From RH-AL1 sp965277355 (GTDB taxonomy: Bacteria; Pseudomonadota; Alphaproteobacteria; Rhizobiales; Beijerinckiaceae): a stretch of 64,000 bases of DNA. The position numbers and the translations under genes are program-made. This document shows, piece by piece, positions 25,924 through 35,057 of this stretch (its first letter is position 1; each line of letters starts with the position of its first letter). The stretch is taken from positions 1,426,001 to 1,490,000 of the forward strand of contig CBDICN010000002.1 in NCBI GenBank assembly GCA_965277355.1, read 5' to 3'. The notes under the pieces are model-generated. The model was not told the origin of the DNA and made no database searches. It saw nothing but the letters and a program-made list of their open reading frames with translations.

Positions 25924-26843
25924 CCGCCGCCGGCATCAGGACGCGTGCCATCGACGCCAACGGCCTCACCTTCATGGTCGACGAGGCGGGCGAGGGACAA
26001 GACGTCGCCCTCCTCCTCCACGGTTTCCCGGAAAGCCGCTTCTCATGGCGCCATCAGCTCGAGCCGCTCGCGGCTTCGGGTTGGCACGCGGTCGCACCCG
26101 ACATGCGCGGCTACGGCGAGAGCAGCCGCCCGGCCGAGCTAAGCGCCTACCGCATCGACAACCTCGTCGCCGACGCGGCAGCGCTGTTCGATGCGCTCGG
26201 CGCGCGGCGGCGCCTTCTCGTCGCGCACGATTGGGGCGCGGTTGTCGCTTGGTTCTTCGCCATCCGCAAGACGCGGCCGCTCGACGGCCTCGTCATCATG
26301 AACGTGCCGCATCCGGCCGTCTTCCGCGCGGTGCTGCGGCGCTCGCGCGAGCAGCGGCGCCGCTCCTGGTACGTCGCTTTCTTCCAATTGCCGGTGCTGC
26401 CCGAGGTTTTGCTCAAGGCCGGGCGCGCTCGCGCGATCGGACAAATGTTCAAGGGCATGGCCATCGACAAGTCGGCGTTTCCGCCGGACGTGCTCGACCA
26501 CTATCGCGAGAACGCCATGCGACTCGGCGCGATGACCGCGATGCTCAACTATTATCGCGCCAACGCCCGAGCCTTCATGGCCAGGATGCCCACGCCCGTG
26601 ATCGAAACGCCGACCCTGATGGTCTGGGGCGAGGTCGATGCCGCGCTGAGTCTCGAGTTGACCGAAGGCTACGGGCCTTATGTCGCCGATTTCACCCTGG
26701 AGCGCCTGCCCCGCGTCTCGCACTGGGTGCAGCAGGAAGCGCCCGCGATCGTCAACGCCAAGCTCACAGGCTGGCTGCGCAACCGCGGCCTCATCGGCGC
26801 GGACATCCCGCCTTCGCTCGATCCAGGCGAACACCATGTTTAG
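25920..26843 (+). CDS. Alpha/beta hydrolase, epoxide hydrolase-like
   Basis: A 307-residue protein from the GTG that overlaps the cobB stop by four bases. HGFPESRFSWRHQ carries the oxyanion HGFP. The nucleophile elbow is VAHDWGAVVAW, with Asp as nucleophile, as in epoxide hydrolases and haloalkane dehalogenases. MVWGEVDAAL supplies the acid and RVSHWVQQEAP the catalytic His. The cap region (about 135-225) contains YYRANARAFMAR, with the cap tyrosine typical of epoxide hydrolases. Cytoplasmic. The substrate is unknown. The coupling to cobB suggests joint expression, not a known shared pathway. Confidence 0.82.
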   Translation: MTAAGIRTRAIDANGLTFMVDEAGEGQDVALLLHGFPESRFSWRHQLEPLAASGWHAVAPDMRGYGESSRPAELSAYRIDNLVADAAALFDALGARRRLLVAHDWGAVVAWFFAIRKTRPLDGLVIMNVPHPAVFRAVLRRSREQRRRSWYVAFFQLPVLPEVLLKAGRARAIGQMFKGMAIDKSAFPPDVLDHYRENAMRLGAMTAMLNYYRANARAFMARMPTPVIETPTLMVWGEVDAALSLELTEGYGPYVADFTLERLPRVSHWVQQEAPAIVNAKLTGWLRNRGLIGADIPPSLDPGEHHV

Positions 26844-26863
26844 CATCGAACGATAGGTCAATC

Positions 26864-27070
26864 ATGGCAAGAGCACGAACGCGACCCCGCGCCTGGTTCT
26901 TCCGAACCAAGCAGCCTCACCACTACACGTTCTTGATCGCGCTTGTTCTCGCGTTGATCGGTGTCGTGAGCACCCGCGTGCACATCGATTTCGTGTCGGC
27001 GCACGCGTTCTGGATCGTACTCGTAGCCTACGTCGTGCTCGCGCTCGGGGTCCTGATCGATGGCCTATGA
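26864..27070 (+). CDS. Small two-helix membrane protein, hypothetical
   Basis: A 68-residue protein with a basic N-terminus (MARARTRPRAWFFRTKQPHH). Two hydrophobic segments follow, YTFLIALVLALIGVVSTRV (about 21-39) and AHAFWIVLVAYVVLALGVLI (about 47-66), joined by a short loop. An AGGT stands a few bases before the ATG. It starts 20 bases after the epoxide-hydrolase-like gene and is probably co-transcribed. Unknown function. Confidence 0.65.
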   Translation: MARARTRPRAWFFRTKQPHHYTFLIALVLALIGVVSTRVHIDFVSAHAFWIVLVAYVVLALGVLIDGL

Positions 27071-27453
27071 CGTGGGATACGAGGAATCGCGACGAGCATT
27101 CCGAGCCAATGCGCCGACACGCTTTTACGCCACAACATAGCCGCGGCCACCTTCGAACAAGCATCCATGGATTCGTCAATAGCGCTTATCGGACCAACCG
27201 AGCGCCGTCCGCAACGCGGTGTTTCCGATAGGCTCGTTACGCGGCAGAGCCGAAAGGAGGTCTTCATGTCGTCAGCAACGCAGGTCTGGCGGTCTCTGTT
27301 CATTGTCCTCACGGATCTGTTGGCGCTTGTACATAAATTCGCATTGTTTTTGTTGCAACCATCTTTCCTCTTGCAATCATCGGCGGCTCCCGCGAGCCCG
27401 CGACGGGCTGCGGCAACATTGACAAAGAAGCCTTCGGGTAAGCATCACCTGCC
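27071..27453 (+). other. Gap holding an ORF start with a strong ribosome site but no convincing gene
   Basis: This ~380-base interval has no recognised gene. AAAGGAGG (27253-27260) stands five bases before an ATG at 27266. The first ~50 residues include a hydrophobic stretch, SLFIVLTDLLALVHKFALFL. The frame then runs out as Pro/Ser/Arg-rich sequence overlapping DUF2721 to 27664, which looks like a shadow. It may be a degraded gene, a frameshifted small membrane protein or a leader ORF. The rest of the gap shows no RNA gene. Confidence 0.35.
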
Positions 27454-27909
27454 ATGCTCGATCCACCTGATGCCTCCGATCTTCAATCCGTCGTCCGCGT
27501 CATTCAGTCCTCGCTCACGCCGATTTTCCTGCTCACCGCCGTTGCCAGCCTCCTCAGCGTGTTCACGACGCGTCTGGCGCGCATCGCGGATCAGGTCAAG
27601 ACGATCGCCGACGCGGCAAACGAAGGTCGCGACGGGACTGCGAGGCGCAGGCTCGCTTTCCTGAAGCGGCGCTCTCACATGCTGGACCTCGCCGTGATCC
27701 TGGGCGCGATCGGCGGCGCCTGCACCTGCGGTACGGTGCTGGCGCTGTTCCTGTCCCTGTTGCGTGCGAAAGCGACGGCCTCCCTGCTGTTTCTCCTGTT
27801 CGGGCTGGCGATCTTGTGCACGATCGGCGCGCTCGGCGCCTTTTTGACCGAGGTCTTGCTGGCCAGCCGCGGCATCAGGGCGGACGTCGCCGAGCATGTC
27901 GACGCATGA
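27454..27909 (+). CDS. DUF2721 family membrane protein
   Basis: A 151-residue protein matching DUF2721. The N-terminal SVVRVIQSSLTPIFLLTAVA begins a membrane segment. A cytoplasmic helix with TTRLARIADQVKTIADAANE and LAFLKRRSHMLDLAV follows, then two C-terminal membrane segments (about 80-100 and 108-135). Function unknown. The family often carries the LxRIxDQ helix that resembles signalling linkers. It may be preceded by a short leader ORF. It is followed after 36 bases by a GST gene on the same strand. Confidence 0.8.
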   Translation: MLDPPDASDLQSVVRVIQSSLTPIFLLTAVASLLSVFTTRLARIADQVKTIADAANEGRDGTARRRLAFLKRRSHMLDLAVILGAIGGACTCGTVLALFLSLLRAKATASLLFLLFGLAILCTIGALGAFLTEVLLASRGIRADVAEHVDA

Positions 27910-27945
27910 CGTTCATTGGAAACAAATCCTGGAGAGCGTGTCCCT

Positions 27946-28605
27946 ATGCTGATCGTGCACCACCTTGAGCAGTCGCGCTCGCAGCGCATCGTCTGGCTCC
28001 TCGAGGACCTGAAGCTTCCCTACGAGCTGAAACTGTACAAACGCAATCCGGCGACAATGCTGGCGCCACCGGAACTGCGCAAGGTTCATCCGCTCGGTAA
28101 GGCGCCGATCCTGGAGGACGATGGTACGATCCTCATCGAGTCCGGCGCGATCATCGACTATCTCATTTCCCGTCACGGCAGCGGGAGCGGGCTGCGGCCC
28201 GTCGAGGGCACGCAGGAGCACCTCGACTACATGACGTTCCTGCATTTCGCGGAGGGCTCGATGATGCCGCCGCTGCTGCTTCGCCTCATCTCGCAGCGCA
28301 TGAGTACCGGGGCGCCGGCCCTGTTGCGGCCGCTGGTGCGCACGATCCTGGCGCCGCTCGAGAACGGCTTCATAGCTCCCAACATCAAGCGAACCTTGGA
28401 CTTTCTCGAGGCGGAGCTCGCCAGGAGGCCCTGGTTCGGCGGACTGTCCTTCAGCGGCGCGGACATCCAGATGAGCTTCCCCCTCGAGATGGCGCAACAG
28501 CGCGGCGGCCTCGACAAACGGTGGCCGAAGCTGATGGACTTCCTCGGGAGGATACGCGCGATGCCGGCCTACCAACGGGCGCGGATCAAGATCGGCGAGG
28601 GTTGA
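27946..28605 (+). CDS. Glutathione S-transferase family protein
   Basis: A 219-residue cytoplasmic GST. The thioredoxin-like N-terminal domain (1-80) has HHLEQSRSQRIVWLLEDL with a Ser in the catalytic region, HPLGKAPILEDD (cis-Pro loop) and LIESGAIIDYL. The helical C-terminal domain follows, with WFGGLSFSGADIQMSFPL, the N-capping/hydrophobic-staple motif. Glutathione conjugation or peroxide reduction is likely; the substrate is unknown. The ATG at 27946 is chosen with GGAGAG eight bases upstream over the longer ATG at 27916. Confidence 0.85.
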   Translation: MLIVHHLEQSRSQRIVWLLEDLKLPYELKLYKRNPATMLAPPELRKVHPLGKAPILEDDGTILIESGAIIDYLISRHGSGSGLRPVEGTQEHLDYMTFLHFAEGSMMPPLLLRLISQRMSTGAPALLRPLVRTILAPLENGFIAPNIKRTLDFLEAELARRPWFGGLSFSGADIQMSFPLEMAQQRGGLDKRWPKLMDFLGRIRAMPAYQRARIKIGEG

Positions 28606-28694
28606 GTGGGTCGGCCCCCGCCTTCCCTTCCTCGTCGCGCCCGCCTATGTAGGGCCTCCTCGAAGCGAAGGTTGCGGAGCGGCGGGAACGGAGC

Positions 28695-29441
28695 ATGGCC
28701 GGGCACAGTCAGTTCAAGAACATCATGCACAAGAAGGGCAAGCAGGACGCGATCCGCTCCAAGCTCTTCTCCAAGCTCGCCCGCGAAATCACCGTCGCCG
28801 CCAAGATGGGCCTGCCCGACCCGGCGATGAACGCGCGTCTGCGCGCCGCCGTCATCGCGGCCCGGGCGGAGAACATGCCCAAGGACAACATCGAGCGCGC
28901 CATCAAGAAGGCGTCCGGCGCCGATGCCGAGACCTACGACGAGGTGCGCTACGAGGGATACGCGCCCGGCGGCGTCGCCGTCATCGTCGAGGCGCTGACC
29001 GACAACCGCAATCGCACCGCCGGCGAGGTCCGCTCGTACTTTACCAAGTCGGGGGGCGCCCTCGCCGAAACCGGTGCCGTCGCTTTCATGTTCGACCATG
29101 TCGGTCTGGTCGAGTTCGAAAAGACAGTCGCCTCGGAGGACCAGATGCTCGAGGCGGCGCTCGATGCCGGCGCCGACGACGTCGCCACGTCCGAGGATGG
29201 TCACGCGGTGACGACGTCCCTCGAAGGGCTGCGCGATGTCGCGCAGACCCTCGAAAGCAGGTTCGGCGAGCCGCGCAAGGCGACGATCGTCTGGCGCCCG
29301 CAGAACACGATTGCCGTCGATGACGAGGTGGGCGAGAAAATCCTCAAGTTGGTCGGCGCCCTCGAAGACAACGACGACGTGCAGACCGTCTACGCCAACT
29401 TCGAGGTGTCGGACGCGCTGATCGCGAAGCTGGAAGGCTGA
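28695..29441 (+). CDS. yebC: YebC/PmpR family protein (TACO1-like)
   Basis: A 248-residue protein of standard length with MAGHSQFKNIMHKKGKQDA, the family N-terminus, then SKLAREITVAAKMGLPDP and NMPKDNIERAIKKA. The middle and C-terminal parts have YEGYAPGGVAVIVEALTDN and FMFDHVGLVEF. YebC proteins bind DNA as regulators in some bacteria. They are also reported to help ribosomes through difficult proline motifs, as TACO1 does in mitochondria. The role here is not decidable. Often next to ruvC; that neighbour is absent here. Confidence 0.95.
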   Translation: MAGHSQFKNIMHKKGKQDAIRSKLFSKLAREITVAAKMGLPDPAMNARLRAAVIAARAENMPKDNIERAIKKASGADAETYDEVRYEGYAPGGVAVIVEALTDNRNRTAGEVRSYFTKSGGALAETGAVAFMFDHVGLVEFEKTVASEDQMLEAALDAGADDVATSEDGHAVTTSLEGLRDVAQTLESRFGEPRKATIVWRPQNTIAVDDEVGEKILKLVGALEDNDDVQTVYANFEVSDALIAKLEG

Positions 29442-29451
29442 TTGACGATCG

Positions 29452-29482
29452 CATCCGCTGACCCGCCCGGCGCTCGCGGATG
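29452..29482. terminator. Hairpin between convergent yebC and acyltransferase genes
   Basis: CATCCGC (29452-29458) and GCGGATG (29476-29482) are a perfect 7-bp inverted repeat with a GC-rich loop. There is no T tract. Its location between convergent stops supports termination. Confidence 0.4.
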
Positions 29483-29499
29483 AGAACGGCGACCGTGAG

Positions 29500-31524
29500 C
29501 TACCCAGAGCCCTTGCGGGGCGCCAACGCCTCGCGGAACACGCCTGCGAGGCCGTCGTGGAAGATGCCGATGGCATGCGTCGCGATGTGCGATGAATCGG
29601 TGTACATCGAGACATCGTCGCGAGCATAGAGGCAGTCGTCGCCTTTGCAGAGGGTCGGACGCGGATCGTAGACGAAGGCGCCGATGTCCGTCGCCGCCGC
29701 CCGCAGACGCTCCCTCGTATAGGTGAAATCTTCCCGGCGGAGCCCCGCGACGAGGTCGTGGGTTCTCAGAATATCGCGCAGGGAACCCAGAGCGGCGCGG
29801 CTGATCTCGAGTTCCGGAATCGGCAGGTTGTAAATCGGCAAGGGCAGCATGACGATGACCGTCTTGCCCTCGCGGCGAAATTTCCCCGCCATGTCACGGA
29901 CTTTCTCGACGATCCGGTCGGCGGCTTTTCGGCCGCTGGACGGCGGGACGCAGGCTCCGGCGGCGATCAGGCAGGTCGTGGCGGGCTTGACTTCGCTCAG
30001 CGGCGAGAACCCGATGAACACCGTGTCGACATCGTCTTGCTCGATGCGCGCGATTGCCGCGTCCGAGAAGGCGGCGCAATGATAGTCGTCGTCGATGCGC
30101 TCGACGCCGGTCGCGGGCATACATCCGCCCGAGACGAGAAAGAACAGACCGCGTGCGCCGAACAGCCCTTCCGCGTCGAGCCGGGCGATCAGAGGACGCA
30201 ACTGGTCGACGTGTGAATCGCCCCAGAAGGCGATCTTCCGCTCACCGCGGCCGATCGGGCAAGAGAAGATGTCCTCCGTCCGGTGGACCGAACGCCTCCA
30301 GTTCAGGCAGTCGAAGGACGGATGATCGTCCGCGCGTTCGATGTTCTGGGCTATGATGCGGTTGGTTCGCGCATCGTAGCGCTGCTGCAGGCCGTGGCCG
30401 GCCACGAAGACGAGGCCGCAGGCGGCCGCGGTCGCCATGCAGCTGGCCGCTGCGGCGAAGACCTGCCGCCTTTCGAGCAGCGGCGTCCGGCCTCGGAACG
30501 GCCGCTCGATGAAGCGGTAGGAGAGCGCGGCCGCTCCCAGCGACACGGCGACGATCAGCACCGCGCCTCCGAGCGTCGGGACATCGAGCGACAGCGCCTC
30601 TACGATCACGACGACCGGCCAGTGCCAAAGGTAAAGGGAATAGGAGATCAGGCCGACATAGACGACCGGTCTGAGCGACAGCGCCCGTCCGACCCAGGTG
30701 GGGCCGGTGCGGCCGGCGAAGATGACGAGCCAGGCGCCGGCGACCGGTAGCAGGGCGGCAGCGCCGGGAAAGAGGGTCCGCCTGTCGAGCCGGACGATGG
30801 CGAACGCGATGAGCCCGACACCGAGCGCCGCCGCGATCTCCCGCGCCCCGCGGCTTGGTGCCGGCGGAGCCACGCCGAGCGCGAGCAGGCTGCCGGCCAG
30901 CAGCTCCCAGGCACGCGGGACCACGATGTAGAACGCGTAAGCCTGTCTGGTCGACACGCTCGCGGCGCCGATCGCGAACGACAGAAGGGCGAGGACGATC
31001 AAGCCGGCTTTCATCCGCCTGTCGCCGAGACGGCGCAGCAGCAGGAGCACGGCCGGGAACACGATGTAGAACTGCTCCTCGACCGCCAGCGACCAAGTGT
31101 GCAGCAGCATCTGCGTGTCGGTGCCGCTCTCGAAGTAGCCTCGGCCGGTCGCGATCGCGCGGAAGTAGACGTTGCTGGCGAAGACCGTCGTCGCCAGCAA
31201 GCTCTTGCCGAAGCCGATCAGATGGCCGGGATCGAACAGGATCGTCGCCGCGACGACGCAGAAGAAGGCCATCGCGAAGAGGGCCGGAAATATGCGGCGG
31301 ACACGCCGCTCGTAGAAGGCGACGATCGAGAACTGCCCGACCCGCAAATCCTCGGCGATCGTCGCCATGATCAGGTAGCCCGAAATGACGAAGAAGATGT
31401 CGACACCGGCGTAGCCGCCGCTGATGCCCCCGAACCCCGCATGGTAGAACACCACGGCGAGCACGGCGATGGCCCGCAATCCATCGATGTCGGGCCGGTA
31501 GCGTGGCCCCTCTGCGCGCGACAC
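29500..31524 (-). CDS. OafA/YrhL-type O-acyltransferase with C-terminal SGNH domain
   Basis: About 674 residues in two domains. The N-terminal acyltransferase-3 domain (about 1-360) opens YRPDIDGLRAIAVLAVVFYH and has the conserved SGYLI and RRVRRIFPAL, with ~10 membrane segments. The C-terminal domain (about 420-674) is SGNH-like: GDSHVDQL holds the Ser, and DSSHIA near the end supplies Asp/His. Such fusions move acetyl groups across the membrane onto lipopolysaccharide, peptidoglycan or exported glycans. The start is uncertain: GTG at 31524 or at 31545 are both possible, and the upstream ORF is not conserved-looking. It stands alone between convergent yebC and a divergent small gene. Confidence 0.85.
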   Translation of the reverse strand: MSRAEGPRYRPDIDGLRAIAVLAVVFYHAGFGGISGGYAGVDIFFVISGYLIMATIAEDLRVGQFSIVAFYERRVRRIFPALFAMAFFCVVAATILFDPGHLIGFGKSLLATTVFASNVYFRAIATGRGYFESGTDTQMLLHTWSLAVEEQFYIVFPAVLLLLRRLGDRRMKAGLIVLALLSFAIGAASVSTRQAYAFYIVVPRAWELLAGSLLALGVAPPAPSRGAREIAAALGVGLIAFAIVRLDRRTLFPGAAALLPVAGAWLVIFAGRTGPTWVGRALSLRPVVYVGLISYSLYLWHWPVVVIVEALSLDVPTLGGAVLIVAVSLGAAALSYRFIERPFRGRTPLLERRQVFAAAASCMATAAACGLVFVAGHGLQQRYDARTNRIIAQNIERADDHPSFDCLNWRRSVHRTEDIFSCPIGRGERKIAFWGDSHVDQLRPLIARLDAEGLFGARGLFFLVSGGCMPATGVERIDDDYHCAAFSDAAIARIEQDDVDTVFIGFSPLSEVKPATTCLIAAGACVPPSSGRKAADRIVEKVRDMAGKFRREGKTVIVMLPLPIYNLPIPELEISRAALGSLRDILRTHDLVAGLRREDFTYTRERLRAAATDIGAFVYDPRPTLCKGDDCLYARDDVSMYTDSSHIATHAIGIFHDGLAGVFREALAPRKGSG

Positions 31525-31743
31525 GTCCTCCGCGACCCCTCTCACCTTCGAAAGGAGGTGGCGTAGCTTATCGCGGCGACACACGCATGTGAAAAAAGTG
31601 GCCAGGGCCTTGGCAGCCGCCAAGAATAAACGACACCGCGAAGGACGCTTCCAGGCCGCCAGCCAGGATGATAGGAGCGAGGCGGAGGCCGGGAATGCTG
31701 TCGCCGTGCGCGCGGTGAAGGACTTGTCTACTTCTATGGGCGG

Positions 31744-32025
31744 GTGCGTCGCACGTACTACGGCTACCTTTTCCTGTTCTCCGTGGCGCTCGCCGTTTTG
31801 GTTTTCGACGCCGTGAGCGCAATGGGCGAACCGCCGAAAGTTGAGGAGCTGCCCCTCTTCATCGTTGGCGGCCTCGTATTCGTGGTCTGGTTCATCGCAA
31901 GCATCAGCTTCACGGTGCGGTGGTTGCACGACAACGCCGGCGCGGCTTGCCGACACCACTTATGCGAAACGGCTTCGCCCGGCATGCAGAACAAGCGCGA
32001 CGAGTTGGTGGCATATGCCGCCTAA
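31744..32025 (+). CDS. Small two-helix membrane protein, hypothetical
   Basis: A 93-residue product from a GTG, with hydrophobic segments YYGYLFLFSVALAVLVFDAV (about 5-24) and LFIVGGLVFVVWFIASISFT (about 38-57), then a soluble tail containing two Cys and three His. There is no convincing ribosome site. The two clean membrane segments argue for coding, but the tail is less typical. It lies 50 bases before the OYE gene on the same strand. Confidence 0.5.
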   Translation: MRRTYYGYLFLFSVALAVLVFDAVSAMGEPPKVEELPLFIVGGLVFVVWFIASISFTVRWLHDNAGAACRHHLCETASPGMQNKRDELVAYAA

Positions 32026-32074
32026 GCGCCTTAGATGACGTTGACGTGTCGCACCGCACCACGATGGAGAGCCC

Positions 32075-33169
32075 ATGGTTTCCCTGTTAGACCCGATCCG
32101 CCTCGGCGCCCTCGAACTGCCCAACCGCATCCTGCTGGCGCCGCTGACTCGCGGCCGGGGCACGCGCGAGCACGTCCCAACGCCGATCATGGCGCAGTAC
32201 TACGCGCAGCGGGCAAGCGCTGGGCTGATGATCTCGGAGGCGACCGGCATCAGCCGGCAAGGTCTCGGCTGGCCCTACGCGCCGGGCCTTTGGAGCCGCG
32301 AGCAGGTCGAGGCCTGGCGCCCGGTCACGGAGGCCGTCCACAAGGCCGGCGGCCGCATCTTCGCCCAGCTGTGGCACATGGGTCGCCTGGTCCATTCCGA
32401 TCTCATCGGCACGCAGCCGGTCTCCGCGTCGGCCACCACAGGTCCCGCCAAGGCCTACACCTACCAGGGCAAGAAGCCTTACGAGCAGGCCCGCGCGCTT
32501 CGTCGCGACGAGATCCCCGGAATTCTCCAAGATTACCGCAACGCGGCCCTTAACGCGCACCAGGCAGGCTTCGACGGCGTCCAGATCCACGCCGCCAACG
32601 GGTACCTCATCGACCAATTCCTCCGCGACGGTACCAACCTGCGCGACGACGAGTACGGCGGCAGCATTGCCAATCGCACGCGTCTCCTGCGCGAGGTGGT
32701 GCAGGCGGTCGTCGAGGTCGCCGGCGCCGACCGCACCGGCGTGCGGCTGTCGCCCAACGGGGAGACGCAGGGCGCCGACGACAGCAACCAGGAAGAGCTG
32801 TTTTCCGTCGCAGCCGCGGGGCTGGCACCGTTCGGCCTCGCCTTCCTCGAATTGCGCGAGCCGGGCTTCGAGGGCACTTTCGGCAAGGCTTCGACCGCGC
32901 CGGTCGCTCCCGCGATGAAGGCCGCTTTCAAAGGGCCGCTGGTGTTGAACTCCGATTACGACGGAGCCACCGGCCAGGCCGAGCTCGACAAGGGCGTCGC
33001 CGACGCGATCGCCTTCGGTCGCACGTTCCTCGCCAACCCCGACCTGCCCTATCGCATCAAGCACGGTATCGCGCTCAACAAGGACGAGGCGAAGACCTGG
33101 TACAGCCAAGGACCGCAGGGCTACATCGACTACCCGACCGCCGATAGCGCGGTAGCCCGCGTGGCCTGA
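32075..33169 (+). CDS. NADH:flavin oxidoreductase, Old Yellow Enzyme family
   Basis: A 364-residue FMN enzyme of the classical OYE subgroup. LDPIRLGALELPNRILLAPL opens the barrel. IHAANGYLIDQFLRDGTN carries the substrate-binding His-x-x-Asn pair. DDEYGGSIANRTR, VRLSPNGETQG and AIAFGRTFLANPDLPYRI complete the FMN site. It reduces activated C=C bonds (N-ethylmaleimide, nitro compounds, enones) with NAD(P)H in the cytoplasm. It is closest in pattern to NemA. GGAGAG stands five bases before the ATG. No regulator gene such as nemR is adjacent. Confidence 0.92.
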   Translation: MVSLLDPIRLGALELPNRILLAPLTRGRGTREHVPTPIMAQYYAQRASAGLMISEATGISRQGLGWPYAPGLWSREQVEAWRPVTEAVHKAGGRIFAQLWHMGRLVHSDLIGTQPVSASATTGPAKAYTYQGKKPYEQARALRRDEIPGILQDYRNAALNAHQAGFDGVQIHAANGYLIDQFLRDGTNLRDDEYGGSIANRTRLLREVVQAVVEVAGADRTGVRLSPNGETQGADDSNQEELFSVAAAGLAPFGLAFLELREPGFEGTFGKASTAPVAPAMKAAFKGPLVLNSDYDGATGQAELDKGVADAIAFGRTFLANPDLPYRIKHGIALNKDEAKTWYSQGPQGYIDYPTADSAVARVA

Positions 33170-33221
33170 CGCGATCGAGCCAACAAGCGCGGATCGTCGG
33201 CAGGAGCCGACCAGGTGGCAT

Positions 33222-33710
33222 CTATCGCGGTGGCGAGGTGACGATGCGGCCGCGCGTGGTCACGATCTCGGGTTGTGCCCCGGGCGTGATCGCCAGCACC
33301 TCGCCCGCACCCGGCACGATGTCGCCGACGCGCACGACCATCGCGTGGCCTCCCATCACGATCGTCGCCTCGCCGGCATCGGCGCTCTTCAGCGCGACGA
33401 ACGGAACGATGCCTGTCTGGGTGTCAGGCGGCCTGCCCGCTCGACCCGATCGCCGGGGGATCGAGGCTGTCGTCTCGAAATCGAGGTCGTCCCCGCCTTG
33501 CGGCGGCGGCTTGGCGGGGGCGGCCTCGACATGGCGGCGCGGCGCCAGTTGCGCGAAGACGGTGAAGTCCTTGCTGTTGCCGAACGAGCCCGGCGGCGGC
33601 CCGACGACGACCATATAGAGCCCGAACGTCGCCGAAGCGGTCGCGAGCCCGCAGCCGAAAGCGCCGAGAGCGAAATCCGTCGAGAGTTTCGCGAAAGGTG
33701 CCCACGTCAT
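33222..33710 (-). CDS. Bitopic inner-membrane protein of the flagellar cluster, unknown
   Basis: A 162-residue protein with an N-terminal membrane segment (about 12-36, FALGAFGCGLATASATFGLY). A disordered Pro-rich stretch (55-95) and a small beta-rich C-terminal domain follow (GIVPFVALKSADAGEATIVM, VRVGDIVPGAGEVLAITPG). The layout resembles GspC/PilP-type periplasmic homology-region proteins of secretion and pilus systems, but similarity is structural in style only. Its ATG overlaps the fliI stop by four bases, so it is translated with fliI and belongs to the flagellar operon. No named flagellar gene fits. Confidence 0.7.
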   Translation of the reverse strand: MTWAPFAKLSTDFALGAFGCGLATASATFGLYMVVVGPPPGSFGNSKDFTVFAQLAPRRHVEAAPAKPPPQGGDDLDFETTASIPRRSGRAGRPPDTQTGIVPFVALKSADAGEATIVMGGHAMVVRVGDIVPGAGEVLAITPGAQPEIVTTRGRIVTSPPR

Positions 33711-35056
33711 GATCGTGTCCTGTTCAGAGCCTCTGCAAGCTCGCGGAACGCATCGGTGCTGGCCGGAGCATGCGGCAGCTGCGTCAGCGCCTCGTAGATG
33801 ATCGGGGTGAGCAACACCGCCTGGTCGAGATCGGGGTCGGCACCCGTCTGCAGGCCGCCCATCAGTCGCAGGTCGCGGCTATCCTCGTAACGCGCGATCA
33901 TCGCGCGGAGCTTGCCCGCAAGGAGCCGCTGGTCCGGCGTCCAAATCTGATGGGCGAGCCGCGAGATCGATCCGAGCACGTTGATCGCCGGATACCGCGC
34001 GGCGTCCGCGATGGCGCGGTCGAGCACGATATGGCCGTCCAGCGTGCCGCGGATACAGTCGGCAACGGGATCGTTGTGGTCATCGCCGTCGATGAGGACG
34101 GAGAAGATGCCGGTGATCGAACCGCCGCCCTCAAGCCCCGGTCCTGCTCGCTCGAGCAGCCGCGGCAGGCTCGAGAAGACGCTCGGCGCGTAGCCCCGCG
34201 CCACCGCCGGCTCGCCGGCCGACAGCGCGACGTCGCGCGCGGCATGGGCGTAGCGAGTGATCGAGTCGATCATCAGCAGAACGCGATCACCGCGGTCGCG
34301 GAAGTACTCGGCCACGGTGGTTGCCGTAAGCGGCGCCATCTGGCGCATCATCGCGCTCTCGTCACCGGTGGCGACGACCGTCACCGCGATCGAACGGTTC
34401 GCGCCCAAACTCTCCTCGATGAATTCGCGCACCTCTCGGCCGCGCTCCCCGACAAGCCCGATGACGACCGTGTCAAAGCCCTTCGAGGCGGCGAGCATGC
34501 CGAGCAGGGTCGATTTGCCGACTCCCGATCCGGCGAAGATACCGATACGCTGGCCGTGACATAGCGGCGTGAAGATGTCGATCACCCGCACGCCGCTCTT
34601 CAGCGCGTCCTTGACGCGTCCACGACCGAGCGCCGCCGGCGGCTCGGCGTGGATCGGGCGCCGCGAGTTTCCCGCGGCGAGCGGCCCGCAGCCGTCGATC
34701 GGTTCGCCCATCGCGTCGAGGATGCGGCCCTTCCACGAGGCCGCAGGGGAAATCGTGACCCGCTCGGCTTTCGCAACCCGCGAGCCGAGGCCGACGTCCG
34801 CGGTTGTCGCGAAAGGCTTGATCGTCACGCAATCGGCCTCAATGCGCACGATCTCGCCGTGCCGCCGCGAGCCGCCGCCCTCGATCGCGACGCAATCGCC
34901 GAGTCTTCCGAAGCGCGACAGTCCGCGCGCGCGGTAGGCGGTCGGCGTCACCTCGCTCACCGCGCCGGAGACGCGGAGCAAGAAGCCGGGCTCGGCAAGC
35001 CGGATGCTGACCTGCGCAAGGTTCTCGAGCGCGTTCACGACGGGCGCCTGACGCAC
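33707..35056 (-). CDS. fliI: Flagellar export ATPase FliI
   Basis: A 449-residue F1-like ATPase that energises the flagellar type III export apparatus, as a hexamer with FliH and FliJ below the gate. Walker A is AGSGVGKS (175-182), Walker B is in RVLLMIDSITRYAHA, and the region SGEPAVARGYAPSVFSSLPR is diagnostic of FliI against F1 beta. GDDHNDPVAD is also conserved. The start at 35056 is one base from the flgF stop, so the genes are tightly packed (DUF1217-flgF-fliI). Confidence 0.96.
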   Translation of the reverse strand: MRQAPVVNALENLAQVSIRLAEPGFLLRVSGAVSEVTPTAYRARGLSRFGRLGDCVAIEGGGSRRHGEIVRIEADCVTIKPFATTADVGLGSRVAKAERVTISPAASWKGRILDAMGEPIDGCGPLAAGNSRRPIHAEPPAALGRGRVKDALKSGVRVIDIFTPLCHGQRIGIFAGSGVGKSTLLGMLAASKGFDTVVIGLVGERGREVREFIEESLGANRSIAVTVVATGDESAMMRQMAPLTATTVAEYFRDRGDRVLLMIDSITRYAHAARDVALSAGEPAVARGYAPSVFSSLPRLLERAGPGLEGGGSITGIFSVLIDGDDHNDPVADCIRGTLDGHIVLDRAIADAARYPAINVLGSISRLAHQIWTPDQRLLAGKLRAMIARYEDSRDLRLMGGLQTGADPDLDQAVLLTPIIYEALTQLPHAPASTDAFRELAEALNRTRS

Positions 35057-35057
35057 G

